Shown here in pieces: positions 12,589 through 12,944 of a stretch of 12,944 nt of DNA. Origin of the DNA: Candidatus Kaiserbacteria bacterium RIFCSPHIGHO2_01_FULL_58_22. GTDB lineage: Bacteria; Patescibacteriota; Minisyncoccia; Phycocordibacterales; UBA2100. The first letter of the stretch is position 1. Every line of letters starts with the position of its first letter. Made by a program: the position numbers and the translations under genes. The stretch lies in the NCBI GenBank assembly GCA_001781445.1, contig MFLB01000034.1, forward strand, positions 1-12,944, written 5' to 3'. The notes under the pieces were generated by a model, which saw nothing but the letters and a program-made list of their open reading frames with translations, did not search any database and was not told the DNA's origin.

Positions 12589-12944
12589 ATGAGGCAAATC
12601 GCGCTCATCGTCAGCATCGCCGTCATCTCGGTGGGCGTCGTCGTGCTCGCATTCACGTTCTTCCAGGTGCAGGACGAGCGCGCGACGCTCGTCGCCGATC
12701 TCCAGTACCGCACGCACCTGCTTGCCGACGGGCTCAAGGAGAGCATCGAGCCTTCGTTCGCGAACTATTCCACCTCGACGCTTCAGGGCATCGTCGACCG
12801 CTTCGCCAACAGGGAACGGCTCGTCGGCCTCGCGCTCTACGACAGCGAGGCCAACCTCATCGTCGCGTCGGAAGACCTGCCTTCGCAAGCGGGTGCCCGG
12901 GCGTCTCTCGCGGCGCGCGTCATGGATCAGGACGAAGTGGCGGG
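12589..12944 (+). CDS. Membrane-anchored sensor-like protein, N-terminal part only (runs off the window)
   Basis: The ATG at 12589 follows an AAAGG ribosome-binding site 7 nt upstream and lies 16 nt after dnaX, so it is probably co-transcribed. About 118 residues are visible. The N-terminal membrane helix is about 3-25 (IALIVSIAVISVGVVVLAF). It is followed by an extracytoplasmic segment with RATLVADLQYRTHLLADGLK, STLQGIVDRFANRERLVGLA and LYDSEANLIVASEDLP, the pattern of a small sensor domain before a second membrane helix and a HAMP linker. The output domain is beyond the edge. Histidine kinases and cyclases have such N-termini, and from memory so do some HAMP-containing trehalose-6-phosphate synthases, whose sensor segment looks similar. 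I cannot choose among them. Confidence 0.75.
   Translation, partial: MRQIALIVSIAVISVGVVVLAFTFFQVQDERATLVADLQYRTHLLADGLKESIEPSFANYSTSTLQGIVDRFANRERLVGLALYDSEANLIVASEDLPSQAGARASLAARVMDQDEVA

Overview
The window looks like a chromosomal segment of a GC-rich Patescibacteria (Candidate Phyla Radiation) bacterium, most likely Parcubacteria in the broad sense. This is inferred from gene content and protein form, not from a marker tree. The clues are compact housekeeping genes in mixed order, a short gamma-type DnaX without its zinc module, a Rel protein that stops just after the TGS domain, a short DprA, and intergenic spacers filled with short degenerate repeats. No rRNA, tRNA, insertion sequence or CRISPR array was recognised.

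Layout. Positions 1-388 hold no convincing gene but are rich in inverted repeats. An extended -10 promoter there abuts parB (389-1363, +). parB converges with rel (1407-2951, -) over a perfect 40-bp palindrome that serves as a terminator and contains the rel stop codon. The minus strand runs dprA (6237-5374), topA (5224-3017), rel (2951-1407). dprA diverges from serS (6344-7648, +), which overlaps an ftsQ-like gene (7629-8567, +). Next come a 494-aa unrecognised gene of clearly lower GC (8604-10088, +), a tRNA-dihydrouridine synthase (10125-11171, +), a 113-aa hypothetical gene overlapping its end (11143-11484, +), dnaX (11535-12572, +), and the start of a membrane-anchored sensor-like protein cut by the window edge (12589 onward, +).

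Most genes are core functions: chromosome partition (ParB), DNA topology (TopA), replication clamp loading (DnaX), DNA uptake/recombination (DprA), stringent response (Rel), translation (SerRS, Dus) and cell division (FtsQ-like). They form no single pathway.

The most interesting signals are these. (1) Four genes carry an extended -10 box (TGn plus a TATAAT-like hexamer) exactly 6-7 nt before the ATG and no Shine-Dalgarno, which predicts leaderless mRNAs. (2) Two spacers contain paired, inverted arrays of 7-nt repeats around a 20-25 nt core. (3) Hairpin-forming palindromes sit inside coding regions, one exactly nine codons long. (4) The 494-aa gene is compositionally foreign and has a faint RelA/SpoT-like synthetase pattern.
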